DNA of 64,000 nucleotides from UBA1801 sp035353395. Its GTDB lineage: Bacteria; Acidobacteriota; Holophagae; Holophagales; Holophagaceae. A program made the translations under genes and the position numbers. The DNA lies in contig DAOPZL010000007.1 in assembly GCA_035353395.1 (NCBI GenBank), positions 18,927 to 82,926 of the forward strand. The letters are read 5' to 3'. The notes beneath the pieces were generated by a model. It was not told the DNA's origin. It did no database searches and saw only the letters and a program-made list of their open reading frames with translations. Numbering within the stretch: the first letter of the stretch is position 1; every line of letters starts with the position of its first letter. Of the stretch, positions 18,101 to 25,446 are shown one piece after another.

Positions 18101-19353
18101 GGTACGACACGGACACGACCATGTCCCCCGTCAGGGACGTCGCGGGCCGGGTCCAGTATGTGGTGACCAATTCGCGCGACATCACGCGGGAAGCCGAGTT
18201 GGAGGTCCAGTTGAGGCATTCCCAGCGCATGGAGGCCATCGGCGTCATGGCGGGCGGCATCGCCCACGACTTCAACAACATCCTCACGCCCGTGATGGGC
18301 TACACGGAAATGGCGCTGAACCGGCCGGGCCTCGACGCGAAGGTGTGCGGCTACCTGAAGGAGATCGCCTCCGCGGGCCGGAGGGCGAGCGAACTGGTCC
18401 AGCAGATCCTCACCTTCAGCCGGCAGACCGAGCAGGTGAAGCAGCCCGTCCAGGTGGATTCCATCATCAAGGAGTCGCTCAAGCTGCTCCGGGCCGCGAT
18501 CCCGTCCACCATCACCATCCGGCAGAGGATCTTCGGGCGGGGGATGCAGGCCCTGGCGGACGCCAGCCAGATCCACCAGGTGGTGATGAACCTCTGCACC
18601 AACGCCTTCCATGCCATGCGGGAGCGGGGCGGGGTGATGGAGGTCGTGCTGGACACCACTCGGCTGGACGTCCCGCTGGTGCTGCTCGAAGGCACCCTTC
18701 CCGCAGGGGACTACCTGCGCCTGAGCGTGAGCGACTCGGGCCAGGGCATGGACGAGGAGACCCGCAAGAAGATCTTCCTGCCGTTCTTCACCACCAAGCA
18801 GGTCGGGGAGGGCACCGGGCTGGGCCTTTCCATCGTGCATGGCATCGTCGTGGGCATGGGGGGGAGCATCCAGGTCGACAGCGAGGTGGGCAGGGGGACC
18901 AAGTTCACCGTCTACTTCCCCTCGGTGCGCCTGGCAGCCGGGGCGGCCGCCTCCGCCGAGCCTCCCATGTTCCAGGGTTCGGAGAGGCTCCTGGTCGTCG
19001 ACGACGAGAAGGTCATCGGGGCCATGCTCCAGGACGCCCTGACCTACGCCGGCTACGAAGTGGAGATGTCCGACTCGCCGGTGCGGGCCCTGGAATGGGT
19101 GCGCCGGGATCCCGGCCGCTTCGATCTCGTGGTCACGGACCTCGTGATGCCGGAGCTGACGGGAGCGGAACTGGCGAAGACGATCTGGGAGATCCGGGCC
19201 GGCCTTCCGGTCATCCTGCTGACGGGCTACGCCGAGATCCTGGACGAGGTGTCGGCGCAGGAGATGGGGTTCGCGAAGATGCTCCGGAAGCCCGTGCCGC
19301 TCTCCCGGATCGGCCAGGTCGTGCGGGCGGTGCTCGACAGCCGGATTTCCTGA
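15181..19353 (+). CDS. Seven-PAS hybrid histidine kinase with C-terminal receiver
   Basis: This 1390-residue soluble hybrid kinase has an N-terminal region of about 110 residues that resembles a degenerate PocR/GAF-type sensory domain. Seven PAS domains follow, each ending in a PAC-like D-I-T/S segment. PAS 3 to 5 are close tandem copies (DIIFTHLPDG, DIIYSYTPDG, DIIFSYRPDG). The kinase core has GGIAHDFNN, an NLCTNAFHAM N box and GTGLGLS. The C-terminal receiver has VVDDE and LVVTDLVMPE. No transmembrane helix is visible. No strong ribosome site precedes the ATG at 15181; the ATG at 15187 is an alternative. It is co-directional with the hydrogenase signalling genes (44 bases downstream) and is likely the last member of that group. 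The ligand is unknown. Confidence 0.88.
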   Translation: MSMGSAKLSELVSGSQLHPLVRALSKLAGLPARLLDADGTVLAASPELPGSGSPMPEGGQCLGFPIEVEGATLAVLQVGPYRPDSRRRRRGLRAAGRIPVLPGSRVEVLKVWSQSFVDLVAAMGLRALELRREREERGRAEAELLARERQYRELVEQMNEGILAGDRNTRITFVNSRMAAMLGYPEEELLGRPFFEIMAPEIRAGYLERLKDRHVGISERYEADLLRKDGGRICTFISASPLRDDRNAVVGSFAVISDITEWKKAEKNLRESEEKFRRLFETMQEVFYRCDREGRLTLMSPSGARLLGYPDVDALIGRDITESMYLDAGERRFFLAAIAEQGFVRDFEVTLRKSDGTPIIVSTYSRLNRDGQGNITGVEGAFFDITERKKTEEALRRSEERYRLIMDNVRDIIFTHLPDGTISFVSGSVSHLGYLPEEIAGRDLFGFVHPDDLEISRNAFLQTLRTLKGSGVEVRIRCKDGGYLWMEEHSDPVLRDGRLIQVTCVLRDITQRRSAEEALHRSEARYSRIVNNIRDIIYSYTPDGVVSFVSGSVRQIGYEVQEIVGKSLYGFLHPQDRPVIRRAVDRAIHEGAFDPVECRLRSKNGAYVWVEANSEPILHEGVLVQINGVARDITESRNAKEALRLSEEKYRRIIDHIQDIIFSYRPDGCLSFVSESIRRLGYEPEDLAGRSILDFIHEEDLGAAKQALARAVECNVHERVEFRVRTRGGDYLWFEENSEPIFQDGVLVQVNAVARDVSGRKAAELALQDSEEKYRCLVEQLREGILVSDLDGTIIFANPRMAEMLGYTVEEIVGRKDSILIREEDLAAYRDRMEHRAGDQFEVRLIRKDGSPGHFLASGTHLLNRDGKRVGSFGVLGDITESKRAQEELKRLSAAIEQASDSVIVADTRGVILYANPASQTLTGLALSELVGNTLDVLRSNKQTDSFYRRLWDTVRRGEAWSGHIINVRADGTRYDTDTTMSPVRDVAGRVQYVVTNSRDITREAELEVQLRHSQRMEAIGVMAGGIAHDFNNILTPVMGYTEMALNRPGLDAKVCGYLKEIASAGRRASELVQQILTFSRQTEQVKQPVQVDSIIKESLKLLRAAIPSTITIRQRIFGRGMQALADASQIHQVVMNLCTNAFHAMRERGGVMEVVLDTTRLDVPLVLLEGTLPAGDYLRLSVSDSGQGMDEETRKKIFLPFFTTKQVGEGTGLGLSIVHGIVVGMGGSIQVDSEVGRGTKFTVYFPSVRLAAGAAASAEPPMFQGSERLLVVDDEKVIGAMLQDALTYAGYEVEMSDSPVRALEWVRRDPGRFDLVVTDLVMPELTGAELAKTIWEIRAGLPVILLTGYAEILDEVSAQEMGFAKMLRKPVPLSRIGQVVRAVLDSRIS
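16381..17480 (+). repeat. Tandem PAS-domain repeat inside the hybrid kinase gene
   Basis: Three consecutive units of about 370 bases encode near-parallel PAS/PAC domains. Each reads roughly RxIxxxIxDIIFxxxPDG, then SFVSxSVxxLGY, a LWxEExSxPI-like block and a closing ARDIT. The similarity indicates internal duplication rather than independent PAS recruitment. PAS 1, 2, 6 and 7 are more divergent. Confidence 0.7.
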
Positions 19354-19358
19354 AGCGC

Positions 19359-21281
19359 CTATGCCGGCTGGGAGGTCGCTAGGACTCTCTGGAGCTCGCG
19401 GCTGAGGTCGAGGAGCTTGAAGGGCTTCTGCAGGAAGCCGGCCAGGCCGGGGCTGTTCAAGGTGCTCGTGGCCTCCTGCTCGCTGTAGCCGCTCATGAGG
19501 ATGATCGGGACTCCCGGGCTCAGCAGCTGGATGCGGCGGAAGGCCTCCTCGCCGCCCATGACGGGCATGGTCAGGTCCAGGAGCACCGCGATGAACTCGT
19601 CCCGACGGGCCGCGAAGGCCTCCACTCCGGCCTGGCCGTCGGAGGCCTCGGCCACCGTGAAGCCCATCACCTCGAGAGCCTCGGCGACGATCTCCCTCAC
19701 GGTCGGCTCGTCGTCGACCAGGAGCACGAGGCCCTGGCCCCGCAGCGGTCTTCCGGCCGGCTCCGCGGGGGCCTGGACGGCGGCCGTGCGGGAGGAGACC
19801 GGGAACTGGAGGCAGAAGGTGGTCCCCTCGTTGACCCGGCTGTCCACCCGCAGGGAGCCCTTGTGGCTCCTGACGATCCCCAGGATGGCGGCCAGCCCCA
19901 GCCCCCGGCCCGTGAACTTGGTCGTGAAGAAGGGGTCGAAGATCCGCTTGAGGGTCTCCTCGTCAATGCCGCACCCGTCGTCCTGGATCCGCACGTACAC
20001 GCAGGGCCCCGCTTCCATGTCGTAGGACAGGTAGTCGTGCAGGGCCGGGTCGTTCGACATCCGGCCGAGGCCGGTCTCGACGAGGATCCGGCCGTCCTGG
20101 TCCCCGATGGCTTTCGAGGCGTTGATGACCAGGTTCATCACGGCCTGGCGGATCTGGGACGGATCCGCCTCGATGGCGGGCAGCCCCTCCGCGAGGCGAT
20201 AGTCGAGGCTCACTTTCTTGCTGATGGAAACCCGCAGCAGGTGGGCCATTTCCCTCACGAGGGTGTTCACGTCCAGGGTCTCGATGGTGAAGCGGCCCTT
20301 CCCGGAGTAGGCCAGGAGCTGGCGGCACAGCTCCGCCGCCCGCTCGATGGCGGCGGAAACCTGCAGCAGATGGTGCTCGGCCTTCGAAGGGTCGCGGTCC
20401 TGGAGGCGCTGCCGCGCCAGGTCCGCGTTCCCCATGATCGCGACGAGCAGGTTGTTGAAGTCGTGGGCGATCCCCCCGGCGAGGACTCCCAGGCTCTCCA
20501 GCTTCTGTGCCTGGAGGAGGGCCGTCTCCCCCCGCTTCTGCTCCGTGATGTCGGTGAGGGTCCCGGAGATTCCCGCGATCCCGCCCTGGGGAGCCCGCGC
20601 CCGCACCCGGAACCACCGCGTCCCCTCCTCCCGGGTCCGGAACCGCACATCCAGGGTCTCGGTCCGCTCGACGCCCGTGCGGAGCCGGTCGAACTGCCGG
20701 AGGATCTCCGGACGGTCCTCCTGGACCAAGGCATGGTGGAAGGGCTGCCCGAGGGATTCCTCCACCGAGAAACCGGTGAGTTCGGTCCAGGCGCCGTTGA
20801 GGAACTGCCATCGTCCATCCGCATCCAGCTGGAACACGACCTCCATCAGGGACTCGAGCACGCTCCGGTACTGGGCCTCCCGGGTCTCCAAGTGGGTCCT
20901 CGTCTCGGTCCGTTCGCGGATCAGCCTGTCCATCAAGTCCAGGAGCGCCTGGGGATCGTGGGCCCCCAGCTCCGGCTGGCCCGGGAACCCGGAATCCGGC
21001 GCCAGCTGCTGGGCGGCGCGCCGGAGCCCCTCCAGCATCGCAAGGTGCTGCTCGAGGCACCGGTTCTCGCGCTCGTACATCTCCCGCAGCTCCTGGTTGC
21101 TGATGATCAGGCTGCGGTGGCCCAGGGAGAGGTCGCGGTCGAACTGGGTGTAGCCGGCGTCCACGGCCTTCAGGAAAGGAGAGAGCCTCCTGAGGAGCGG
21201 GGTGTCCCCGGGGATGGGGCTCCCCTCCTCGGCGTGGATTCCCAGGTGCTTCCTCAGTTGGATGGCCAGGAGTTTGTGCAT
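19359..21281 (-). CDS. PAS hybrid histidine kinase with C-terminal receiver
   Basis: This 640-residue cytoplasmic protein has an N-terminal helical region (about 1-130, largely coiled and charged) and one PAS domain (about 137-250, ending in TLTDITEQK). A kinase core has His273 in GGIAHDFNNLL and GRGLGLA. A C-terminal receiver has LLVDDE and Asp in AVLLDLTMPVMGG. It is convergent with the seven-PAS kinase (five-base gap). The FIST gene lies ten bases upstream on the same strand, so the two are co-transcribed. Known FIST proteins sense small ligands and partner with kinases, so the FIST protein probably feeds this kinase. No strong Shine-Dalgarno is visible at the ATG; coupling to the FIST stop is likely. 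Confidence 0.88.
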   Translation of the reverse strand: MHKLLAIQLRKHLGIHAEEGSPIPGDTPLLRRLSPFLKAVDAGYTQFDRDLSLGHRSLIISNQELREMYERENRCLEQHLAMLEGLRRAAQQLAPDSGFPGQPELGAHDPQALLDLMDRLIRERTETRTHLETREAQYRSVLESLMEVVFQLDADGRWQFLNGAWTELTGFSVEESLGQPFHHALVQEDRPEILRQFDRLRTGVERTETLDVRFRTREEGTRWFRVRARAPQGGIAGISGTLTDITEQKRGETALLQAQKLESLGVLAGGIAHDFNNLLVAIMGNADLARQRLQDRDPSKAEHHLLQVSAAIERAAELCRQLLAYSGKGRFTIETLDVNTLVREMAHLLRVSISKKVSLDYRLAEGLPAIEADPSQIRQAVMNLVINASKAIGDQDGRILVETGLGRMSNDPALHDYLSYDMEAGPCVYVRIQDDGCGIDEETLKRIFDPFFTTKFTGRGLGLAAILGIVRSHKGSLRVDSRVNEGTTFCLQFPVSSRTAAVQAPAEPAGRPLRGQGLVLLVDDEPTVREIVAEALEVMGFTVAEASDGQAGVEAFAARRDEFIAVLLDLTMPVMGGEEAFRRIQLLSPGVPIILMSGYSEQEATSTLNSPGLAGFLQKPFKLLDLSRELQRVLATSQPA

Positions 21282-21291
21282 GGCGGCTGGG

Positions 21292-22440
21292 TCAGGGACG
21301 CTCCCTCAGGAGGGTGACGGTCATGGTCTGGTTGTGGAGCTTGCTGTCCGAGAACCGGCTGTGCGGCCCGATCTCGCCGTAGGAATAGAACCCGCTCACG
21401 AGCGGGCTCCCCTTCAGGAGGTCCGTGACCGCTTCCACCTCCTCGTCCACCCGCCCGCCCATGACCAGCTTCCGGCCGAGGCAGCTGAACAGGAGTGCCA
21501 GATCGGCGGACTCCCATTCGCCCAGGGCCGATCTCGCCGCGATCCGGGCCCCTTCCACCAGTCCGCCCGTGTCCGCGTGCATGAGCCTGACGCAGCAGTG
21601 TTCGGTCACGTCGCCGGCCAGGATCAGGCTTCCCGAGGCCTCGTCGATGCCCAGGAGGGTCCGGGTCAAGCCGGTCTCTCCCTGGCCGTCCTCGAGAAGG
21701 CTGATGGGAAAGAGCAGCCCCGAACCGGGCAGCTCCCGGGCCCATTCCCCCAGGTAGCGACGGTAGATGGCCAGCGCCGGCTCGCCGTCCAGCTCGTGGA
21801 GTACGTTGTCCCTCGCCCGCGTGATGCGGCGCACCGGCCCGAAGGGCATCCATCCCCCGGCGCTCGCCGTCCGGAGTTCGATGCCTTCACCGTAGAAGCC
21901 CAGGGCGGCGATGTCCCGGTCCGAGACCTGGCCGTCGTGCAGCGTGAAGGTACGCTCGAAGGCCCCGCCGTCCCCGGCGAGGGCTCCGCAGATCGGGACC
22001 TCCCGGCCGACGACATCGGCCAGCCCTCGGATGATCGCGCTCCCGTTCACCCGGACGCCCTGGCCCAGCAGCATGACCCCCCGGAGGGGCAGCTCGCCGA
22101 GCGGTGCCCCGAGCGCCGAGCCGAGGGCCTCGCCCGAGGCCCTGGAACCCTCCATGCACCCCAGGGGCGTCGCGACGACCCGGAAGGCGGGGGTCTGGAC
22201 CTTCAAGGCCGTGAGGACGACGTGGCCCTCCAGGGCCCCTTCCCGGACGATCTCGCCGGCCGTGGGACACCCGAGCATGGCCGATCCGGGGAAGACTTCC
22301 CGGAGGGCTTCCGCGAAGCCGGGACGCCTGAAGTGGTCGCTGCCTCCGAAGACCAGCACCAGGTCCGGCTTCAGTGCGCCCAGGCGCTCCCAGTTCCCGT
22401 AGGACAGGATGCCGGAGCTGTGAGCCTGCCCTATCTCCAT
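21292..22440 (-). CDS. FIST N/FIST C sensory domain protein
   Basis: This 382-residue protein has the FIST layout: an N-terminal FIST domain (VLVFGGSDHF, GCPTAGEIVREGALEGHVVL at about 28-80, GQGVRVNGSAIIRGL, GALAGDGGAF) and a C-terminal FIST_C domain (about 205-360). Its tail, VSGFYSYGEIGP, is typical of the family. No membrane segment or enzymatic motif is seen. FIST proteins are thought to bind small molecules such as amino acids and to signal to kinases or cyclases. An AAGGAAAG site precedes the ATG. It lies directly upstream of the PAS hybrid kinase on the minus strand. Confidence 0.85.
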   Translation of the reverse strand: MEIGQAHSSGILSYGNWERLGALKPDLVLVFGGSDHFRRPGFAEALREVFPGSAMLGCPTAGEIVREGALEGHVVLTALKVQTPAFRVVATPLGCMEGSRASGEALGSALGAPLGELPLRGVMLLGQGVRVNGSAIIRGLADVVGREVPICGALAGDGGAFERTFTLHDGQVSDRDIAALGFYGEGIELRTASAGGWMPFGPVRRITRARDNVLHELDGEPALAIYRRYLGEWARELPGSGLLFPISLLEDGQGETGLTRTLLGIDEASGSLILAGDVTEHCCVRLMHADTGGLVEGARIAARSALGEWESADLALLFSCLGRKLVMGGRVDEEVEAVTDLLKGSPLVSGFYSYGEIGPHSRFSDSKLHNQTMTVTLLRERP

Positions 22441-22554
22441 GGAACTTTCCTTCCGTGGGATCTTGTTCAGGTGAGCCGGTTTTTTCTTGTGCGCGTGAGG
22501 AATGACCTGGAGATTGTGGGCTCTTGCGTGCCGGGGTGCAAGGGGGCCCGGGAC

Positions 22555-24981
22555 CTATCTCAGGACGATCAGGGTGGCTCCCGCGCCGCCCTGGCTCTGG
22601 GGAGCGTCCTCCACCTTCGAGATGCCGGGGTGCCCCTTCAGCGCCTGCCGCACCGCGGCCTTCAGCCTGCCGGTGCCGTGGCCGTGGACGATCCGGATGA
22701 ACTTCTGTCCGGAGGCCAGCGACGCCTCGATGAAGCGGTGGATCTCCATGTCCACGTCGTCGGAAGCCCGGCCGATGAGGTTGATCTCCGACTCGATGTC
22801 GAGGCTCTCTGCCCGGACCCGCACCCGGCCCGTGCGGGGACCGGCATCCATCTCCGAGCGCACGATGGACTCCAGCTCGCCCGCCCTCGCCTCCATCCGG
22901 CGCCCCTGGGGGGTCTCGAGCACGGCGCGGTCCCCCTTCAGGGACACCACCTTGCCCTCCACGCCCAGGCCCCGGTGGCGGGCGTAGCCGCCCTCCCTGA
23001 GTGCCGCGGCCGTGGCCTTCGGGATGGATGTCCCCAGTTCGGCCCGGGCGATCTGCTCGATGGTCTTCACGCGCTCCCGGGCCTCGGTCCCGACCCGGTC
23101 GGCGCTGAAGGTCTCGGTGGCCTTCTGCTTCAGCTTCAGCTCCCTGACCAGCCGCCTGGACTCGTGGTCGATGAAATCGAGCACGCGCTGCATCTTCTCC
23201 TCGGAATCCCGCTGGAACTTCTCCTGCTGCTCGCGCAGCTTCGCCTCCCGCTGGACGAGGATGATCTGGTCCTTCTCCATGGCGGCCCGTTGTGCCCGCA
23301 GCGCCTCGTCCTCCTCGATGAGGCGAAGCCGGTCCGCCTCCAGCTGCTTCAGGAACTCCCGCCAGTCCTGTTCCTGCTTCCCCAGCACCCTCTCGGCGCT
23401 GTCCAGCACGAACCTGGGGAGGCCCAGCTTCGCGGCGATGGTCAGGGCGCGGCTCTGCCCGGGCAGGCCGACCAGCAGCCGGTAGGTCGGCGCCAGCCTC
23501 TCCTCGTCGAACTGGACGGAGGCGTTCCGGAACCGCGCGTGCCGCAGGGCCCACCGGCTGATCTCCCCTAGGTGGGTGGAGCAGAACACCCAGCACTTGC
23601 GGCGGGCCAGGGCCTGGAGGACGGAGATCCCCAGGGCCGAGCCCTCCTTCGGGTCCGTGCCGGTGCCCAGCTCGTCCAGGAGCACGAGGCCGCCCGGCTT
23701 GGCCTGCTCCAGGACGTGCTTCAGGTGGAGGATGTGGCTGGAGAAGGTGCTGAGGCTCCCGATGAGGGTCTGGTGGTCGCCGATGTCCGCGTGGAGCGTG
23801 GGGAGGAGGGGCATCTCGGAGCCATCCTCGGCGGGAACGGCGCAGCCGCTCTGGGCCAGGCACATGAGCAGGCCGACGGTCTTCAGGACCACCGTCTTCC
23901 CGCCCGTGTTGCTTCCCGAGATGACCAGGCCGGGACGCTCCACGTCCAGGTCGATGTTCAACGGTACCGCGTCGTGGCCCAGGGGCTCCAGCTCCAGGGC
24001 GTCGCGGACGGCGGGCAGCAGGAAGGGGTGACGGCCCTCGACGAGCCGCATGCGCGTGCCCCCGAGGGCGGGCAGGCCCCCTTCGCACAGGTGCTGCCAC
24101 CGGAGGAGGGCCAGGATCTCGTCCACCTCCGACTGGAAGACGTGCCACCGCTCGAAATCGGCGCGGCGGGTCCGCAGGCTGTCCAGCAGCTCCCGGAGGA
24201 AGGCCTGCACGCCCTGGGTGTATTCCCGGTCGGCTTCCACGAAGTCGTTGTTGAGGCCCACGGCCTCGAAGGGCTCCACGAAGACCGTGGCGCCGCTGGA
24301 GGACCGGTCGAGCACGAGGCCCGGGACCATCCCCTTCCGCTCCTGGCGCAAGGGCAGGCAGAAGCGTCCGTTCCGCTCCACGATGTTGGCTTCCTGAAGG
24401 GCTTCCGGAACGTCCCTGAGCAGCTTCTGCAGCTTGTTCAGGATGGCCTGGAAGCAGCGCTGGCGCTCGCGGTGGAGGGCTGCCAGCTCCGGGATGCGCT
24501 GGGGGTCGAGCTGGCCGTCCTCCATGAAACAGCGGGTCAGGCGGTCGACGAGGGGGGCGGGGTCGGGCAGCAATTGGGCCGTCACCTGGAGCAGGTCGAT
24601 GCCGAGGTGCGTGCCCGGCTCCGCGGGCTGGTCCTCAGGCCAGGAGAGCGCGGCGATGGTCCGCAGCAGGGTCCCGGTGGCGCCCAGGCCGTTCCGGAGC
24701 TGCCGCCAGTGTTCGGGCAGGGGCCAGCCCGCGGGGCTCAGGATCTCGTCCAGGGCCTCGTCGAAGCTGACGACGGGCAGGGCGGAGGGCTGCTGGGTCC
24801 AGGCCGGCGCCAGTTCCCGCTGCCGGAGCCTGCGCAGGCCGGCGCGCTCGTCCCAAGGATGCATCGCCAGGGAGCGTTCCTGGCCCCTGCGGGTCCGGGC
24901 GCCCCGGGAGATGAGTTCCACGACCGTCGGGAACTCCACGGCCTCGAGTTCGGATTTCTGGAAGCGGGGGGGCTGGGGCAT
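22555..24981 (-). CDS. mutS2: MutS2 family ATPase/nuclease
   Basis: This 808-residue protein has the MutS2 layout: an N-terminal core and clamp, and an ABC-type ATPase with Walker A GSNTGGKT (near residue 352) and LVLLDELGTGTDP. A long charged coiled coil follows (about 500-600). A C-terminal Smr domain carries HGHGTGRLK. MutS2 acts in recombination control and, in some bacteria, in rescue of collided ribosomes. I chose the ATG at 24981 (MPQPPRFQKSELEAVEF) because it gives the normal family N terminus. A TTG in frame at 25014 falls inside the rpsU terminator hairpin. There is no obvious ribosome site. The gene follows rpsU on the same strand. Confidence 0.93.
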   Translation of the reverse strand: MPQPPRFQKSELEAVEFPTVVELISRGARTRRGQERSLAMHPWDERAGLRRLRQRELAPAWTQQPSALPVVSFDEALDEILSPAGWPLPEHWRQLRNGLGATGTLLRTIAALSWPEDQPAEPGTHLGIDLLQVTAQLLPDPAPLVDRLTRCFMEDGQLDPQRIPELAALHRERQRCFQAILNKLQKLLRDVPEALQEANIVERNGRFCLPLRQERKGMVPGLVLDRSSSGATVFVEPFEAVGLNNDFVEADREYTQGVQAFLRELLDSLRTRRADFERWHVFQSEVDEILALLRWQHLCEGGLPALGGTRMRLVEGRHPFLLPAVRDALELEPLGHDAVPLNIDLDVERPGLVISGSNTGGKTVVLKTVGLLMCLAQSGCAVPAEDGSEMPLLPTLHADIGDHQTLIGSLSTFSSHILHLKHVLEQAKPGGLVLLDELGTGTDPKEGSALGISVLQALARRKCWVFCSTHLGEISRWALRHARFRNASVQFDEERLAPTYRLLVGLPGQSRALTIAAKLGLPRFVLDSAERVLGKQEQDWREFLKQLEADRLRLIEEDEALRAQRAAMEKDQIILVQREAKLREQQEKFQRDSEEKMQRVLDFIDHESRRLVRELKLKQKATETFSADRVGTEARERVKTIEQIARAELGTSIPKATAAALREGGYARHRGLGVEGKVVSLKGDRAVLETPQGRRMEARAGELESIVRSEMDAGPRTGRVRVRAESLDIESEINLIGRASDDVDMEIHRFIEASLASGQKFIRIVHGHGTGRLKAAVRQALKGHPGISKVEDAPQSQGGAGATLIVLR

Positions 24982-25010
24982 GGGACTGGGCGGCGGCGGG
25001 GGTCCATCAA

Positions 25011-25041
25011 GCAAAGAGGCCCGCGACGCGGGCCTCTTTGC
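25011..25041 (-). terminator. Intrinsic terminator hairpin after rpsU
   Basis: A perfect inverted repeat (GCAAAGAGGCCCG, 5-base centre, CGGGCCTCTTTGC) lies 12 bases beyond the rpsU stop, read on the minus strand and followed by TTGAT. The arms contain a natural T-run, so it should terminate in this direction. Confidence 0.8.
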
Positions 25042-25053
25042 TTCGCGGGATTC

Positions 25054-25260
25054 TCACCCCATGATCCTTCTTTCCTGCGCGAGGCGCTTGAGGGACTTCT
25101 TCCTGGCCGCGAGCATCTTCCGCTTGCGCTTGGCGCTCGGCTTCTCGTAGTGCTGGCGCTTCTTCAGCTCGCTGAGGATTCCCGACTTCTCGCACTTGCG
25201 CTTGAACCGGCGCAGTGCGTTCTCGAAGGTCTCGTCTTCCTTGATCTTCACCAATGGCAT
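25054..25260 (-). CDS. rpsU: 30S ribosomal protein S21
   Basis: This 68-residue, very basic protein has the S21 pattern: N-terminal LVKIKEDETFENALRRFKR, then KRQHYEKPSAKRKRK and a Lys/Arg-rich tail. S21 is the small-subunit protein near the mRNA exit and anti-Shine-Dalgarno region. A GGGGGTG site precedes the ATG. It is followed by a strong terminator, so it is mostly its own transcription unit, with mutS2 downstream. Confidence 0.97.
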   Translation of the reverse strand: MPLVKIKEDETFENALRRFKRKCEKSGILSELKKRQHYEKPSAKRKRKMLAARKKSLKRLAQERRIMG

Positions 25261-25394
25261 GTATGGACACCCCCTCTCGCCGCAGAATCGCCCAGGTCCG
25301 GAACCGGAATCAGGGCCGACGACCAGGATACACCTTATATGCCCTGCTGGCGAGCATTCTTTCCGGACCTGGCGCGGGAAACCGGCGGAACTGC

Positions 25395-25424
25395 TTGATG
25401 GGGCTCAGGCCGGAAGGGTAGAAT
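25395..25424 (+). promoter_or_regulatory. Probable sigma-70-type promoter of the Ser/Thr kinase gene
   Basis: TTGATG (25395-25400) and TAGAAT (25419-25424) are separated by 18 bases. The -10 matches TATAAT in five of six positions. The predicted start is about 16 bases ahead of the ATG at 25447, giving a very short leader without a clear Shine-Dalgarno. Confidence 0.6.
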
Positions 25425-25446
25425 CTACACTCTCCCATGAGTCTGC

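Noticed and set aside
15168..19382. 1404-codon plus-strand frame overlapping the seven-PAS kinase
   Set aside because: It is a shifted frame rich in Arg, Gly and Pro without domains; the PAS and kinase motifs lie in the frame starting at 15181.
24982..25014. TTG start for MutS2
   Set aside because: It falls within the rpsU terminator hairpin and would add a Pro-rich lead not seen in the family; the ATG at 24981 fits better.
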